A stretch of DNA of 64,000 nt from Piromyces finnis (Eukaryota > Neocallimastigomycota > Neocallimastigomycetes > Neocallimastigales > Neocallimastigaceae). Position numbers and translations under genes: made by a program. Under the pieces are notes generated by a model. That model saw only the letters and a program-made list of their open reading frames with translations, ran no database searches and was not told where the DNA came from. The stretch spans positions 62,001 through 126,000 of the forward strand of contig MCFH01000034.1 in assembly GCA_002104945.1 (NCBI GenBank), in the 5' to 3' direction. Shown one piece after another: positions 34,771 to 46,117 of the stretch (position 1 is the first letter of the stretch; each line of letters opens with the position of its first letter).

Positions 34771-37700
34771 CAATTATTATTATTTAAACACTGAAAAAAA
34801 AAATAATAATACTATGATAATATTATAATACTTTAATTTCTTTTTCCTTTTTTTATTATTTAAGGTTTTGAATTAAATGATTTCTTTTTTAAGTTATTTA
34901 ATATATTAATGTATTAAATTAAACAGGAGTTACAAAAAAAAAAAAAAAAAAAAACAGAATTTTAGTTGTTCTTTATAATAATCATATAATTATAATAATA
35001 ATAATTTTTCTATTTGGGAAAATAAACAAGAAGTAATAAGTTGATTTTTCTTGAATTTTATAGTATTTTGTATATTAGAGGATTAACACTTTTATAGGAT
35101 AAATGAGTTAAAATTTAATTTATATTATCAAGCAATACAGTTTTTACCTATTAATACATTAATTAGAATTAACCTATTATAGTTTTTTGCATAATCACTA
35201 TAAAAAAAGTTAAAAAGGAAAAAAATTGAAATAAGAATTAATTTCTAAATATATAATGATTATTATATATATAAATAAAAATATAACTAAAATATGAAGA
35301 AAGAAAGATAATAAACCTAATTCTTGTTTATTTTTTTTTATTTCATTTTTCTTTTAAAAAAATATATATATTTTAAGATTATTTTAAATTTTACATTTAA
35401 TAAATATTCCTTTTATTTATTTTTCCATATATTGATGAACTTTATTGAATTTAAATTATGTAAAACTCTAAAAAGTTTACAATAAAAAAGTTAGTTTTTA
35501 GAGTTTCACACAATTTCAATTCAATCTTTTTAGTTAATCCGTTATTGTAGTTATTTTAATAATATCTTTTTAAAATCTTTTTAAACTTTTTATATGAATT
35601 TTATTTATAATTGATAATTTTATAGGATCATTAATATTACTACATGAAAACTAATAATATAAAAAAAGTTTATTAACTGAAATTTATATTTGACCAAATT
35701 TCTAATATAAAATATAATAAGTAAATATATATTAATCCTTAATAAACATGATAAATTATTTCTAAAAACATGAAAAGAATAAAAAAAAAAAATTAAAATA
35801 AAATATTTAAATAAAAATTGTATAAATTTGAGAAAATGAATATATTATATATTTAACCCATAATAAAATAAAAATTATATATGATCGCTAAAGATTTAAC
35901 CATCATGCATAATTCATATAATTTATCATTTTTTTATTTATTTTTAAATATTTATTTTATATAGTTTATCCATAAGCTATTGAATGTAAAAATATAGTAA
36001 AGAAGTTCTTAAATAAAATGAATTCTTTTTCTTTATTAAAATTTCTTATAATGATAAAACATATAAATTATTTCTAATTTATTTGTTTTAAAAAAAAGTA
36101 TATTTGTTATTTATTAAAAATATTATACTAAAATTTTTTAGATAATTTATAATTAAATATCTAAAAATTTTAATTAAAAAAAAAATTAATAATACAGATA
36201 TTTAAAATTTAAATTAAAGGAAAAAGAAAAAAAATAAAGTATATTAAAACTAGTATAAATATATTTTATTACAAACTCTTCAGTCATTGAAAAGTTAACT
36301 ATATAAATTGAAATGAACTATATTTATTTATTTTAATAATCGGAGATGTCGATAATTCATATAAAAAAATTCCCACAAAATAATGAATATTATTACAACA
36401 TATCATTTTATATCTTTAAAAGTATAGTAGGTTATTGTATATATATCAATATATCAATTCATAGCTCATATATTTTTATTGTACTGGAATTTTCATATTA
36501 AAAAAAATTATAATTTTCTTCAAATAATATATTTTTTGAAAAATAAAAAAACATAAAAAGTTATAAATAAAATAAATATATAATATATTGACATACTTTT
36601 TTTCTTATTTCCCTTTTCATACTTTATTATTTGTAAAACCTTAATATTATAAAAAATTTTCATTTTACAAAATAAAAAATAAAAAATTACTATTTTATTA
36701 TTAGAATTTATATATTAAAATTTCTTTTCTTTCTCTTTTGTATTTATTGCCAATGGTCATTATTGAAACATAATCAAATGAATTAAAACAATTTAGTTTA
36801 GTTGTTATTGTGATTGCTTTAAAAATATTAAATTTTTGAAAATTAATAAATAATAAAAATTTATAGAAATATTGTAATATAAATTGTAGGAAAATTATAT
36901 AAATAATTAAATATAAATTTATAATAAAAAAAAATATAAAGGTCTTAATATATTAAAGAGAGAATATATCAAAAATTAATATATATATTTTTTCTTTATA
37001 AACTAAGGTATATAAAGTGAATTAAAATGTATAAATATTTATTAACAATATCTATATTTTATGATTAATATTGACATTAAATAATATTTTTTTGATATAA
37101 AAAAATGTTTTAATTATTATGTATTATTGAATATTTTTATATTTTAAAATCAATTTTTAAAAATCATTATATATTATTTATTAGCATATTAATAATTTCA
37201 ATGAAATAAAAATCCATTTTAAACCAATAACGGCCTATTTTATAAAAAAAAATTAACTAATTAAAAATGTTTTAAATTTTTTTTTTGTAAAATGAGTTTA
37301 AATACATAATCATATTAAATAGCATTTATAATTTCGAAACATTAATAAAACTATTTAAAACACACCACCAAAATATTTTATCATTTTTTATTTTGGAAAT
37401 AATAAAAAATATATATATATTATCCCACTTTTTTCATTATGTAACCTAAGGTTTATTATTTAATATTTTGACAAAAATTAATTTCCATTCTTTAAAACTA
37501 AAAATTGATATTCCCCATAAACTATCCAGTATTTTCTCTGGAACGCTATTAAAAATATTAAAATTTAACATATTTTAAGTCTTATTATATTTCTTATGTA
37601 TATGTATATCTTATATTTATAAACCTCCTTATTTTTGAAAATTCATAATTAGTGACGGCGTAAAGGGAAAAAATAATTAGAATAAATTACATCATAAAAT

Positions 37701-38513
37701 AATTATATTAATTTTTTGGTTAATTAATATATTTAATACTATTATATTTCTATTAACTATAATTAGAAATGATCTTCATTTCTATTATATAGAATTACAA
37801 ATAAAAACATCAAAAGTGAAACTTTATTTATATTCTTTTAATTAAAAAAAGAAAAATGGAAATTAAAAAAGATTGTATAATTAAATTTTAACGGCAAATA
37901 TTTTTTCTAACACAAATAAATAGAGATATATATAATTAAATTTTATTCTAATGTTACACCTATCAATTTTGATGTTCAATCATTTATTCAAATTTTATCT
38001 CTTCGAAAGTTAATTTATTAATAATTTTATATTTAACCCATTGAGTTTATTATTATTAATGTTATATAGTTAAATATTTTAATTTTATTGGAAAGATGAT
38101 ATGAATTAATTATTAAATAAATTAATTTTATTTATATATATTTTGTAAAAAATTTTATTTTTATATTTATAAAATAAATATAAATACTTTTAAAAATATC
38201 CAACAATTAATAAATTTATAAAATATTTGTAATATATTTTTAACATAAAAACATTATAAAGGAATAACTAGTATTTATTTATTTAAATTTTTTAAAAATA
38301 ATAAATATAGTTATTATATATATATTTTATTTAAAAAAATAATAATAAACTAATTTTCTTTTTGTAAATAGATATTTTATTGTATATATTTTTAACTAAA
38401 GAAATAATAGATAAATATTAATATTTGAAAAATTCACATAACATTATTAGTAGTTATTATAAAGTTCATTTATACAAATCCTAATCTTTCAAAAAGATAT
38501 TAAGGAGAATAAA

Positions 38514-40688
38514 ATGAAAACAACTCTTTTTACGTCTATTATTTTATATACTATTTTCTTTATTAACACCACTTTTGGAGCCGGTGAGGCTTCATTTGGT
38601 GGTGTAACTGCAAGTAAACCAATTAAACCTGTTACTAATAAAAATCCATTAATTACCCACAGATACAGTGCTGATCCAGGTGTTATGGTTTACAAGGATA
38701 GAGTTTATGTCTATTCTTCAAATGATGGTGATGTTGCTAATAAGAACGTAGGCGAAAACAAGTACGATCAAATTAACACTATTAATTGTATGTCATCTTC
38801 TGATTTAGTTAACTGGATGGATCACGGACCAATCGCTGCTGCTGGTGGTGGTGGTGCTGCTAAATGGGCCAAGAACTCATGGGCTCCATCAGCTGCTTGG
38901 AAAACCATTAACGGTAAGGATAAGTTCTTCCTTTACTTTGCTAACAGTGGTAGTGGTATTGGTGTTTTAACTAGTGATTCTCCAACTGGTCCATTTACTG
39001 ATCCACTTGGTAGAGCTCTTATTACACCACAAACTCCAAATTGTGCTAGTATCACATGGCTTTTTGATCCAGCCGCTTTTGTTGATGCTGACGGTACTGG
39101 TTATCTTTACTTTGGTGGTGGTGTTCCACAAGGTCAAAGTGCTAATCCAAAAACTGTTCGTGTTGTTAAGTTAGGTAATGATATGACTAGTCTTGCTGGT
39201 GAACCACAAACTATTGATGCCCCATGGGTATTTGAAGATTCTGGTATTCATAAGATGGGAAACACTTACTTCTATTCTTACTGTACTAATTGGGATAATG
39301 GACCATATGGTAATGCTAGAATTGCATACATGACTAGTAACAGTCCAATGGGACCATTCAGTTACAAAGGTACATGTTTCAACAATCCAGGAGATTTCTT
39401 CCAAACTACTGGTAATAATCACCACACTATTATTGAATTTAAAAACAAATATTATATTTTCTATCACACTGAATGGCTTAACAAGCAAGTTTTCGGTAGT
39501 CAAAAGGGTTATCGTACTACTCATGTTGATGAAATGCCAGTTAACGGTAATTCATTAGGTAATGCTAAAGGTACTCTTACTGGTGTTACTCAAATACAAG
39601 ATGTTGATGGTTCAGCTCTTAATTATGCCGCTTGTTTCGCTTGGCAAAGTGGTATTAGTGTTAAGGGACAAGCTGCAGTTACCACTGTTAATTATTCTCG
39701 TGGTGGTTGGACTGGTGTTTCCAATGTTGCTTTAGGTAATGCTCAATCTATTACTCTTAAGGCTTCTTCAGCTTCTGGTGCTACTATTAAGATTTGTACT
39801 GGTAGTGAAAATGGTCAAGCTATTGGTTATGTTGATATTCCAGCTGGTGGTTCTTTACAAAATGTTACTGGTAAAATTAGTGGTGCTTCAGGTACTAAAA
39901 ATCTTTTCTTTGTTTCCTCTGGTGATGCTTCAATTGAATCATGGCAATTAGGTGGTGGTTCAGGTGCTCCAGCTGCTAATAACACACCAGTTGAAACTGG
40001 TCCAGCTACTGAAACAGCTCCAATTGAAAATACTCCAATTCAAAACAATGGAGAAAGTTTTGGTAATACAGCTCCAAATGCCCCAATTACTGATAATAGT
40101 AACTCAGCTCCAGCTGCCGGTAATGATAATACATGGGGAGGATTTGGTGGTGGTGCTCCAGCTCCAGCTCCAGCCGGAGGTGACAACCCATGGGGAGGAT
40201 TCGGTGGATTCGGTGGTGGTGCTCCAGCTCCAGCCGGAGGTGACAATCCATGGGGAGGATTCGGTGGATTCGGTGGTGGTGCTCCAGCTCCAGCTCCAGC
40301 CGGAGGTGACAACCCATGGGGAGGATTCGGTGGATTCGGTGGTGGTGCTCCAGCTCCAGCTCCAGCCGGTGGTGACAACCCATGGGGAGGATTCGGTGGA
40401 TTCGGTGGTGGTGCTCCAGCTCCAGCTCCAGCCGGTGGTGACAATCCATGGGGAGGATTCGGTGGATTCGGTGGTGGTGCTCCAGCTCCAGCTCCAGCCG
40501 GTGGTGACAACCCATGGGGAGGATTTGGTGGTGCTCCAGCAAATGCAGCTGCTGAACCAGCTCCTTCTCAAGGAAGTAACTGTGCTGGTATGTGGGCTCA
40601 ATGTGGAGGTAACGGTTTCAGTGGTCCAACATGTTGTCAATCTGGTACTTGTGTATTTATTAATGAATGGTTCTCTATGTGTAAATAG
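38514..40688 (+). CDS. Secreted GH43 glycoside hydrolase with CBM6-like domain, repeat linker and CBM1
   Basis: Intronless, 724 aa. Signal peptide (1-22), then a GH43 five-bladed propeller (about 35-350). Expected catalytic residues are visible: base D54 (YSADPGVMV), pKa modulator D185 (WLFDPAAF) and acid E241 (WVFEDSGI), plus the HH pair at 303-304. GH43 enzymes cleave arabinose or xylose linkages in hemicellulose; the substrate cannot be told here. A CBM6-like beta-sandwich follows (about 360-485, NYSRGGWTGV..SWQLGG). A Gly/Pro/Ala linker of seven DNPW/DNTW units comes next (about 540-675). The C-terminal CBM1 (about 690-724) has the CGGNGFSGPTCC core and cysteine pattern of fungal cellulose-binding domains. 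No dockerin, so it is probably a free enzyme. GC and codon use are well above the surroundings, fitting high expression. Near-identical to the catalytic part of the gene at 46841-49231. Confidence 0.93.
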   Translation: MKTTLFTSIILYTIFFINTTFGAGEASFGGVTASKPIKPVTNKNPLITHRYSADPGVMVYKDRVYVYSSNDGDVANKNVGENKYDQINTINCMSSSDLVNWMDHGPIAAAGGGGAAKWAKNSWAPSAAWKTINGKDKFFLYFANSGSGIGVLTSDSPTGPFTDPLGRALITPQTPNCASITWLFDPAAFVDADGTGYLYFGGGVPQGQSANPKTVRVVKLGNDMTSLAGEPQTIDAPWVFEDSGIHKMGNTYFYSYCTNWDNGPYGNARIAYMTSNSPMGPFSYKGTCFNNPGDFFQTTGNNHHTIIEFKNKYYIFYHTEWLNKQVFGSQKGYRTTHVDEMPVNGNSLGNAKGTLTGVTQIQDVDGSALNYAACFAWQSGISVKGQAAVTTVNYSRGGWTGVSNVALGNAQSITLKASSASGATIKICTGSENGQAIGYVDIPAGGSLQNVTGKISGASGTKNLFFVSSGDASIESWQLGGGSGAPAANNTPVETGPATETAPIENTPIQNNGESFGNTAPNAPITDNSNSAPAAGNDNTWGGFGGGAPAPAPAGGDNPWGGFGGFGGGAPAPAGGDNPWGGFGGFGGGAPAPAPAGGDNPWGGFGGFGGGAPAPAPAGGDNPWGGFGGFGGGAPAPAPAGGDNPWGGFGGFGGGAPAPAPAGGDNPWGGFGGAPANAAAEPAPSQGSNCAGMWAQCGGNGFSGPTCCQSGTCVFINEWFSMCK
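40130..40530 (+). repeat. Minisatellite encoding the GGDNPWGGFGG...APAPAP linker
   Basis: Seven tandem units of about 60-66 bases, whole-codon in length, encode the linker between the CBM6-like domain and CBM1. Units differ by one AP dipeptide (APAP or APAPAP) and a GGF duplication. Third-position differences (GGA/GGT, AAC/AAT) show partial divergence. GC-rich in a very A/T-rich setting. Other frames and the antisense strand are also open because the unit length is a multiple of three. Confidence 0.95.
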
Positions 40689-41130
40689 AGTGCTTAAAAG
40701 GGAAGTTTCATTACTATTAGATAATATATTAGAGGAAAAAATAAAAACATATAGAATAACATATTTTTATATATTTATAAAATGAGATTATACCTATAAA
40801 ATAACTATATATTTAATTTAATAATATTTAATAATTGTAATTAATTTTTATATTTTTTAATAAAAGAGACAATAAAATTTTAAAAATATGTGTTAATTAT
40901 TATTATAAATTATTATAAATTATTATAAAAGAGAATGTAAAAATTATACCTAAATGATTCATTCCATCCTTTTTAATCTTTATATTTTTTCATGTGCATG
41001 CAACAAGGTCTTATTTCCCTTGGTTGCGATTTCAATAAATTATGGAAACCTCGTTAATTCATAAGTCACTAATTAGATGACGAAGTTTTCTCAGTCAGTA
41101 AATTCTTAAGAAATCCTAATATTCCTATTC
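40689..41130. other. Short A/T spacer between GH43 gene and retroelement cluster
   Basis: 3' flank of the GH43/CBM1 gene, A/T-rich to about 40970. From about 40970 base composition rises, indicating repeat-derived sequence before the first recognisable fragment at 41131. No gene seen. Confidence 0.5.
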
Positions 41131-41197
41131 CTTTCAAAAGGTTTGAAGCAACAGCCAAGAGCGTCAATGCTGAAGAAACAGTAAGACAGGCCAGGAC
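41131..41197 (+). mobile_element. Repeat fragment encoding FKRFEATAKSVNAEETVRQA
   Basis: Short coding-like relic (sense on +). The same peptide is encoded on the minus strand at about 46130-46195 (ATSKSVNAEETVRQA), and a decayed copy with a stop codon lies at 56029-56074 (SVEAEETV*Q). The protein family is not recognised. In this copy it runs directly into the 41198 tandem unit. Confidence 0.65.
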
Positions 41198-41441
41198 CCT
41201 CTTGGGAACGTGCCTTCATTTATTTAATAAATGTAGTTTCTCAAGGGGGTCTACTCATGCTCATGGTACTGAGAGAGTAGAAAGAATTAAATCCAAGTAT
41301 TGCGCAATGGATGCTTGGTGCCCTCTTAGGAACGTGCCTTCATTTATTTAATAATGGAGTTTATCAAGGGGGTCTACTCATGCTCATGGTACTGAGAGAG
41401 TAGAAAGAATTAAATCCAAGTATTGTGCAATGGATGCTTGG
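41198..41441 (+). repeat. Two tandem 123-bp units inside the retroelement cluster
   Basis: Unit 1 (41198-41320) and unit 2 (41321-41441) both begin CCCTCTT(G/A)GGAACGTGCC and end GGATGCTTGG. Unit 2 has a few substitutions and lost bases in AATAAATGTAG. The opposite-strand copy at 45.3-45.7 kb carries a single unit, so the duplication is local to this copy. Unit 1 reads GTCLHLFNKCSFSRGSTHAH on +; unit 2 is frameshifted. Confidence 0.85.
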
Positions 41442-41718
41442 TTAGTCTTTAAGGGAAAATTATTAGGACTAAGCTCATGGTACTGAGCGATTAAAAAACA
41501 TTTATCCATCGAATTTAAGTATTTGATGGATAAGTTGAATGTTTGGTATTCAGGTAAGTTTGTATAGTATTTAATTAGAAGAGTAATACATTTTGTTGCT
41601 GTATTTTTTTCTTTTATTCATGTATTCATGTAGTACTACTCTTCTCTTGTAAGAATCCAATGTAGTCAACTTTAGCATTTGCATTGTATTTTTATATTCA
41701 TGTAGCTATTGTTGTGTT
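41201..41718. repeat. Left arm of a 0.4-0.5-kb inverted repeat
   Basis: The reverse complement of this arm matches 45271-45661 at high identity, for example CAACAATAGCTACAT(G/A)AATA followed by AAAATACAATGCAAATGC. The arm covers the last RT codons and the 3' flank of the LINE. It is longer than its partner because it contains the extra 123-bp unit. Confidence 0.85.
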
Positions 41719-44700
41719 ATTAAGAACTTTAATAACTGGTTTGAGGGACAGATTCTTATCAAATGGAACACCAAGATAAGTATAGCAATCAGTAGTTGAA
41801 TGGGTTGTCCTGCTAAGTAAAATGTTGGATTTCTCTTGTTCTGATTTTCTATTGATTCAGGACGAATCACTATCGTTGAACATTTCTGAATACCAAATTC
41901 CATTTCATTATACAAAGCCCATTCATTAACTCTTTTTAGCATCTTTTTTAAGCATCCTCTTGTTGGAGCACAAATAACTATATCATCTGTAAAAAGTCCA
42001 CCACAGCATCGAGTGCCACCTAAACTGACTCCGAGATCTTCGCACTCTTTAAAAATATCATTAATAAAGAGATTAAAAAGAATAGGCGAAAGTGGGCAAC
42101 CTTGACGGACTCCTTTCTTCACATCAAAAGATTTCGAGAATTGTCCATCTAATTTGACATTAGCCTTAGATGTTAAATATAAATTTTTGATAAATTGTAA
42201 ACTCTTACCTCGGATTCCTAAACAATCTAATTTATGGAGAATATTACCGATTGGGACTGAATCGTATGCTTTCCTGAGATCTAAAAAGGCCAAATATGTC
42301 TCTTTATTATCTAATTGACGTCTACGGCATATTTCTTGGATTGAAATGAAAAGACTAATACTTTCTTCCTTTTTTCGAAAACCAAATTGTTCAGGTCTAA
42401 TGAAATTATTCTTTAGACCATATTCTGAGATTCTAGTAGTGACAATTTTGGAAATCAACTTAATACCATTATTGATAAGTGATATACCTCGATAGTTATC
42501 ACAATCTGTCAAATCTCCCTTCTTAGGAATAGAAACAATACTGGATTCATTCCATGAGTTGGGAAATCTCCATCCCAAATACGGTTGAATAATTTAAGAA
42601 TAAAATTTAAACCATGAGCATCATTATCTGAAGTGGTATTACCAGAAGAATTATTATCTGTAGCATTATTAGAATCATTACTTGATGGAATTAATGCTTT
42701 GTAAAATTCAATTGGAATACCATCCGGACCTGATGCTTTATAATTTGGAGTAGTGAGGATAGCTGACTTGACTTCATCAATACTAATATCTTGGTTGATA
42801 TCCCACTCATCAAGCATAGGAAGTGAAAAACGTTTATTCGTTGGTTCTTCATACCAATGCTCCAAATCAAGACTTACACCACTTGGATCTGATGCAAGCT
42901 TTTCGAAATGATCATGCCACACTTCTAGTTGTTCTTCCGTAGCAACAACTAATTCTCCATTTTTATTTTTAATTGGTTGAGCAATAAAGAAAGAATCTTT
43001 TCCTATTTTTGCAGTTTTCTTGATCCATTTCCAGGCCTTCTTAGGATTATGACTCTTCATATACTCACATCCTGTTTTAATCCAATGAAGATATTCTTGC
43101 TTCCTAAATTCATTACATCTTTTGTGGATGTAATCAATGAGCTTACGGTAGATTTTAATTCTTTTAATAAATTCATCTATATCATAAATTCTTTCTTTTT
43201 TAAATCTCTTATACAACTTCATTTTGATTTTTTGAAGATTAAAAATTTGTTGTGAAATATGAAATGAAGACTTTATAACATTATTTGCTGAGGTAATACT
43301 GAGCTCGTCTGCAATTGAAAAAGCAGTTGAAGTAAACTCTTTGGAAAGTTCATCTGTAGAAACATTAGGATCGTTGAATTTTGCTGAAAGTATTTGGAAT
43401 TTATTATGACTGAGAATAGATTCCTTTTCCTCAATACATTTTAATCTATTCCATTTCAGAATTTTCTTAGGAACATTAAAGTCATTAGAAAAATCTTCCA
43501 TAGGAATAATTTTACCATTAATAAGAAGTGGCTTATGGTCTGATACAGGATAAAAATTATTTATAAATGATCCTGAGTGAATAAGATCTTTCATCTTCAA
43601 ATTGATAAGAGCATGGTCAATGTCGGAAGATTGTTCACCTCGAGTCCAAGAGATAGTAGACCCTCTAAGCGGAAGAATCTCCCAATCTCCTAATCCATTA
43701 GTTGATAACCAGTTGGATAATTTTACTTTAGACATATTAAAATCACCAACAAGAATCGATGGATGGGATGAATGAGTTTGTAACCACAAGCGAACTTCTA
43801 ACTTTGCATGATCAACATAGATGTTGTGATGACTATGAGGCATATAAACATTTCCAATCGAGCATTTGAATCTATTCCAAAGACTAAAAGTATAAATAGA
43901 AATAATATACTTTCCAGAGAAGTTTTCAAGTGAGGCTTGACACGAATTGTGAAAACCTAAATATAAACCTCTCATTCCAGGAACTGATTCGTCAGCTTTC
44001 TTGAAAAAGTGTCTATAGTTTCGCAAAGTAACACGACAAGGATAATCTGTATTCGATCCAGAACCATTACCAGTTTCTTGGAAACATAAAAATAATGGTT
44101 TGAAAATAGCTGTGAAATAGCTAATACTATCTCTCTTTTCGTGATTCCACCCATTGGTGTTCCAACTAAGACAAAAAGAAAAGTTATCAGGCTTGTTGGA
44201 TGAGGAAGAATCGTTGCTATTATTATTATTATTAAAGTCATCGTTATTAATGGATGATGCATCAGAGGAATAAGTAGAACTATTACTAGATGGCTGTGAA
44301 ACTGAAGAACTATCAACTATTGAACTGTTATCAGAGTTGATAGAGCTATTAGAATTAATTGTTGAATGTTGAGATTGAAATTGTGTTTGCTGTAGATCTG
44401 GAATATTTTCATGATGGGAAACTTGTTGAAGATCTTGTTGAAGATCTAGTTGAAGATCGGATTGTTGATGAGATTGTTGAACTGATTGTTGAAGTGATTG
44501 TTGAATTGAAAGTTGATGTTTATTAGAAACTAAAATTTTACGTTTGAGTGTGGAAAAAGTGTATTTGTGATTCCTTCTACTACGAGCTGAAAAGGAAATT
44601 GAGGTAACTGAAAGTTTCTTCTTTAACATGTGTAAGATTTTAATACAATCTTTCGATGAACCATGAACCTTGACTAAGAAAAAGTGATCATTGAAAGTCT

Positions 44701-44890
44701 GAAAATATTTAACACTAATAACTGAATTAAATTTATCTTCTAGAATAACCTCGAGTTTTTCCCATAGCATATTTACTGACCATGATCGAATACCACGGAT
44801 AAAGAAGGAGCGAATATCATCTAAGGGGATACCATAAGACCGGGTACCACGTCTGATATAATTCTTATCTTTAATATAAAGGACTGACAT
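41706..44890 (-). pseudogene. Non-LTR retrotransposon (LINE) endonuclease-reverse transcriptase, frameshifted
   Basis: The frame starting at 44890 encodes a 793-aa stretch. It has an N-terminal region, a Gln/Ser/Asn-rich linker, an apurinic-type (EEP) endonuclease (LSWNTNGWN, CFQETG, ILVGDFNMS, SDHKPLLI) and the start of a reverse transcriptase (KASGPDGIPIEFYKAL). A one-base loss near 42564 moves the RT into another frame: PNSWNESSIVSIPKKGD, LAFLDLRKAYDSV, GVRQGCPLSPILFNLFINDI and active site FTDD. A second shift near 41801-41812 follows LAGQ; the shifted frame gives DCYTYLGVPFDKNLSLKP and ends IAT-stop. The usual catalytic FADD/YADD reads FTDD, though the Asp pair is kept. No RNase H, Zn-knuckle or poly(A) tail was identified. 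With two frameshifts it is a dead copy; clade not assigned. Confidence 0.9.
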
Positions 44891-45270
44891 GATAATTAAT
44901 TCTAATTAAAAAATATTGAATATAAAATAAATACTAATAAAAATTATAAATATAACGTATATGGAAAAAAATCTGTCTCTCTCTCTCTTCTTAAAAGTAC
45001 TGGATAGTACAAAAATTGTTACGATGCTTTGTTTAAAGTTTCTTTTTTTTTTTTTTTTTAATTCTAGTTGTTAACTTTTTTTAAAAATTCTAGTTTTGGT
45101 TTGTTGTTAGTAAATTCGATTCGCTTTTTGACACTAAACTTGTTTGACTTTACTTTTCATTAAATATTTAAATTGGTAAAAAATTTGAATCAAGAATGTC
45201 GACACCAGAAAGCTTGTGAATAGTATTTTTACATGATGTAGAGTGAATCAGTCTCTTACAAGAAACAATA
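44891..45270. other. 5' flank of the LINE frame
   Basis: Contains a CT run (about 44972-44987), a T run (45041-45059) and about 200 bases of mixed composition. It may be the element's 5' UTR; no coding signal seen. Confidence 0.45.
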
Positions 45271-45661
45271 CAACAATAGCTACATAAATATAAAAATACA
45301 ATGCAAATGCTAAAGTTGACTACATTGGATTCTTACAAGAGAAGAGTAGTACTACAAGAATACATGAATAAAAGAAAAAATACAGCAACAAAATGTATTA
45401 CTCTTCTAATTAAATACTATACAAACTTACCTGAATATCAAACATTCAACTTATTCATCAAATACTTAAATTCGATGGATAAATGTTTTTTAATCGCTCA
45501 GTACCATGAGCTTAGTCCTAATAATTTTTCCTTAAAGACTAACCAAGCATCCATTGCGCAATACTTGGATTTAATTCTTCCTACTCTCTCAGTACCATGA
45601 GCATGAGTAGACCCCCTTGAGAAACTACATTTATTAAATAAATGAAGGCACGTTCCCAAGG
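45271..45661 (+). mobile_element. Inverted LINE 3' fragment (right arm of inverted repeat)
   Basis: Opposite-orientation copy of the LINE 3' region found at 41201-41718, including the CAACAATAGCTACAT junction, the GAGAAGAGTAGTACTACA stretch and the GAAGGCACGTTCCCAAG end. Carries only one 123-bp unit. It lies immediately upstream of the intact LINE start, so the locus has head-to-head pieces, as from 5' inversion during target-primed insertion or a separate nested insertion. Confidence 0.85.
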
Positions 45662-45775
45662 GGCTACCAACAAGAATCGATGGATGGGATGAATGAGTTT
45701 GTAACCACAAGCAAACTTCTAACTTTGCATGATCAACATAGATGTTGTGATGACTATGAGGCATATAAACATTGA
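45662..45775 (-). mobile_element. LINE endonuclease fragment
   Basis: Near-exact second copy of 43741-43851 in the same orientation as the main LINE, encoding PHSHHNIYVDHAKLEV (C for R in the next position) LWLQTHSSHPSILVG. It abuts the inverted 3' fragment without a gap, so a continuous minus-strand frame (45764-45498) fuses the two. Both ends are abrupt. Confidence 0.85.
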
Positions 45776-46117
45776 GTGTAGATATCTCTTAAAAGTTGGA
45801 TGAGAAAAAAAAAAATTTGCTTTTTTTTTTTTTTTTTTTTTTTAACGGCATCAAATATTTTAAACTTTATTATTAATTTAATTAAAATTATAATACATGT
45901 AATAAAAAAATTAAAAATAAAAATAAAAATAAAAAAAAATATGTTTAAATAAACACAAATGAATAAAAATTGGGTATAATGTATTCTAGTAATTTTAATT
46001 AAAGTAAGAAAGCCACTATCATACTAAAGTATAATAATTGTATTTGACTTCCAATGGGACACCGAGCCAAAGATCAAAATTTTATCATGGGACAAAATTA
46101 TGATCTCCATTGGTTGC

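Noticed and set aside
39171-39524. 117-codon antisense frame in the GH43 gene, repeated at 48212-48565
   Set aside because: Present in both paralogues simply because the sense sequences are nearly identical; the sense strand carries the GH43 motifs.
40040-40640. Overlapping antisense frames (Pro/Gly-rich, Ser/Thr/Trp-rich, Leu/His-rich) in the GH43 linker
   Set aside because: Unit length is a multiple of three and lacks stop-forming triplets, so all frames stay open; they are by-products of the minisatellite.
41530-41560. Shared TATTCAGGTAAGT between the LINE flank and the SINE body (about 56340)
   Set aside because: Only about 13 bases, containing a splice-donor-like GGTAAGT, and the order relative to the other shared module is reversed; too weak to claim common descent.
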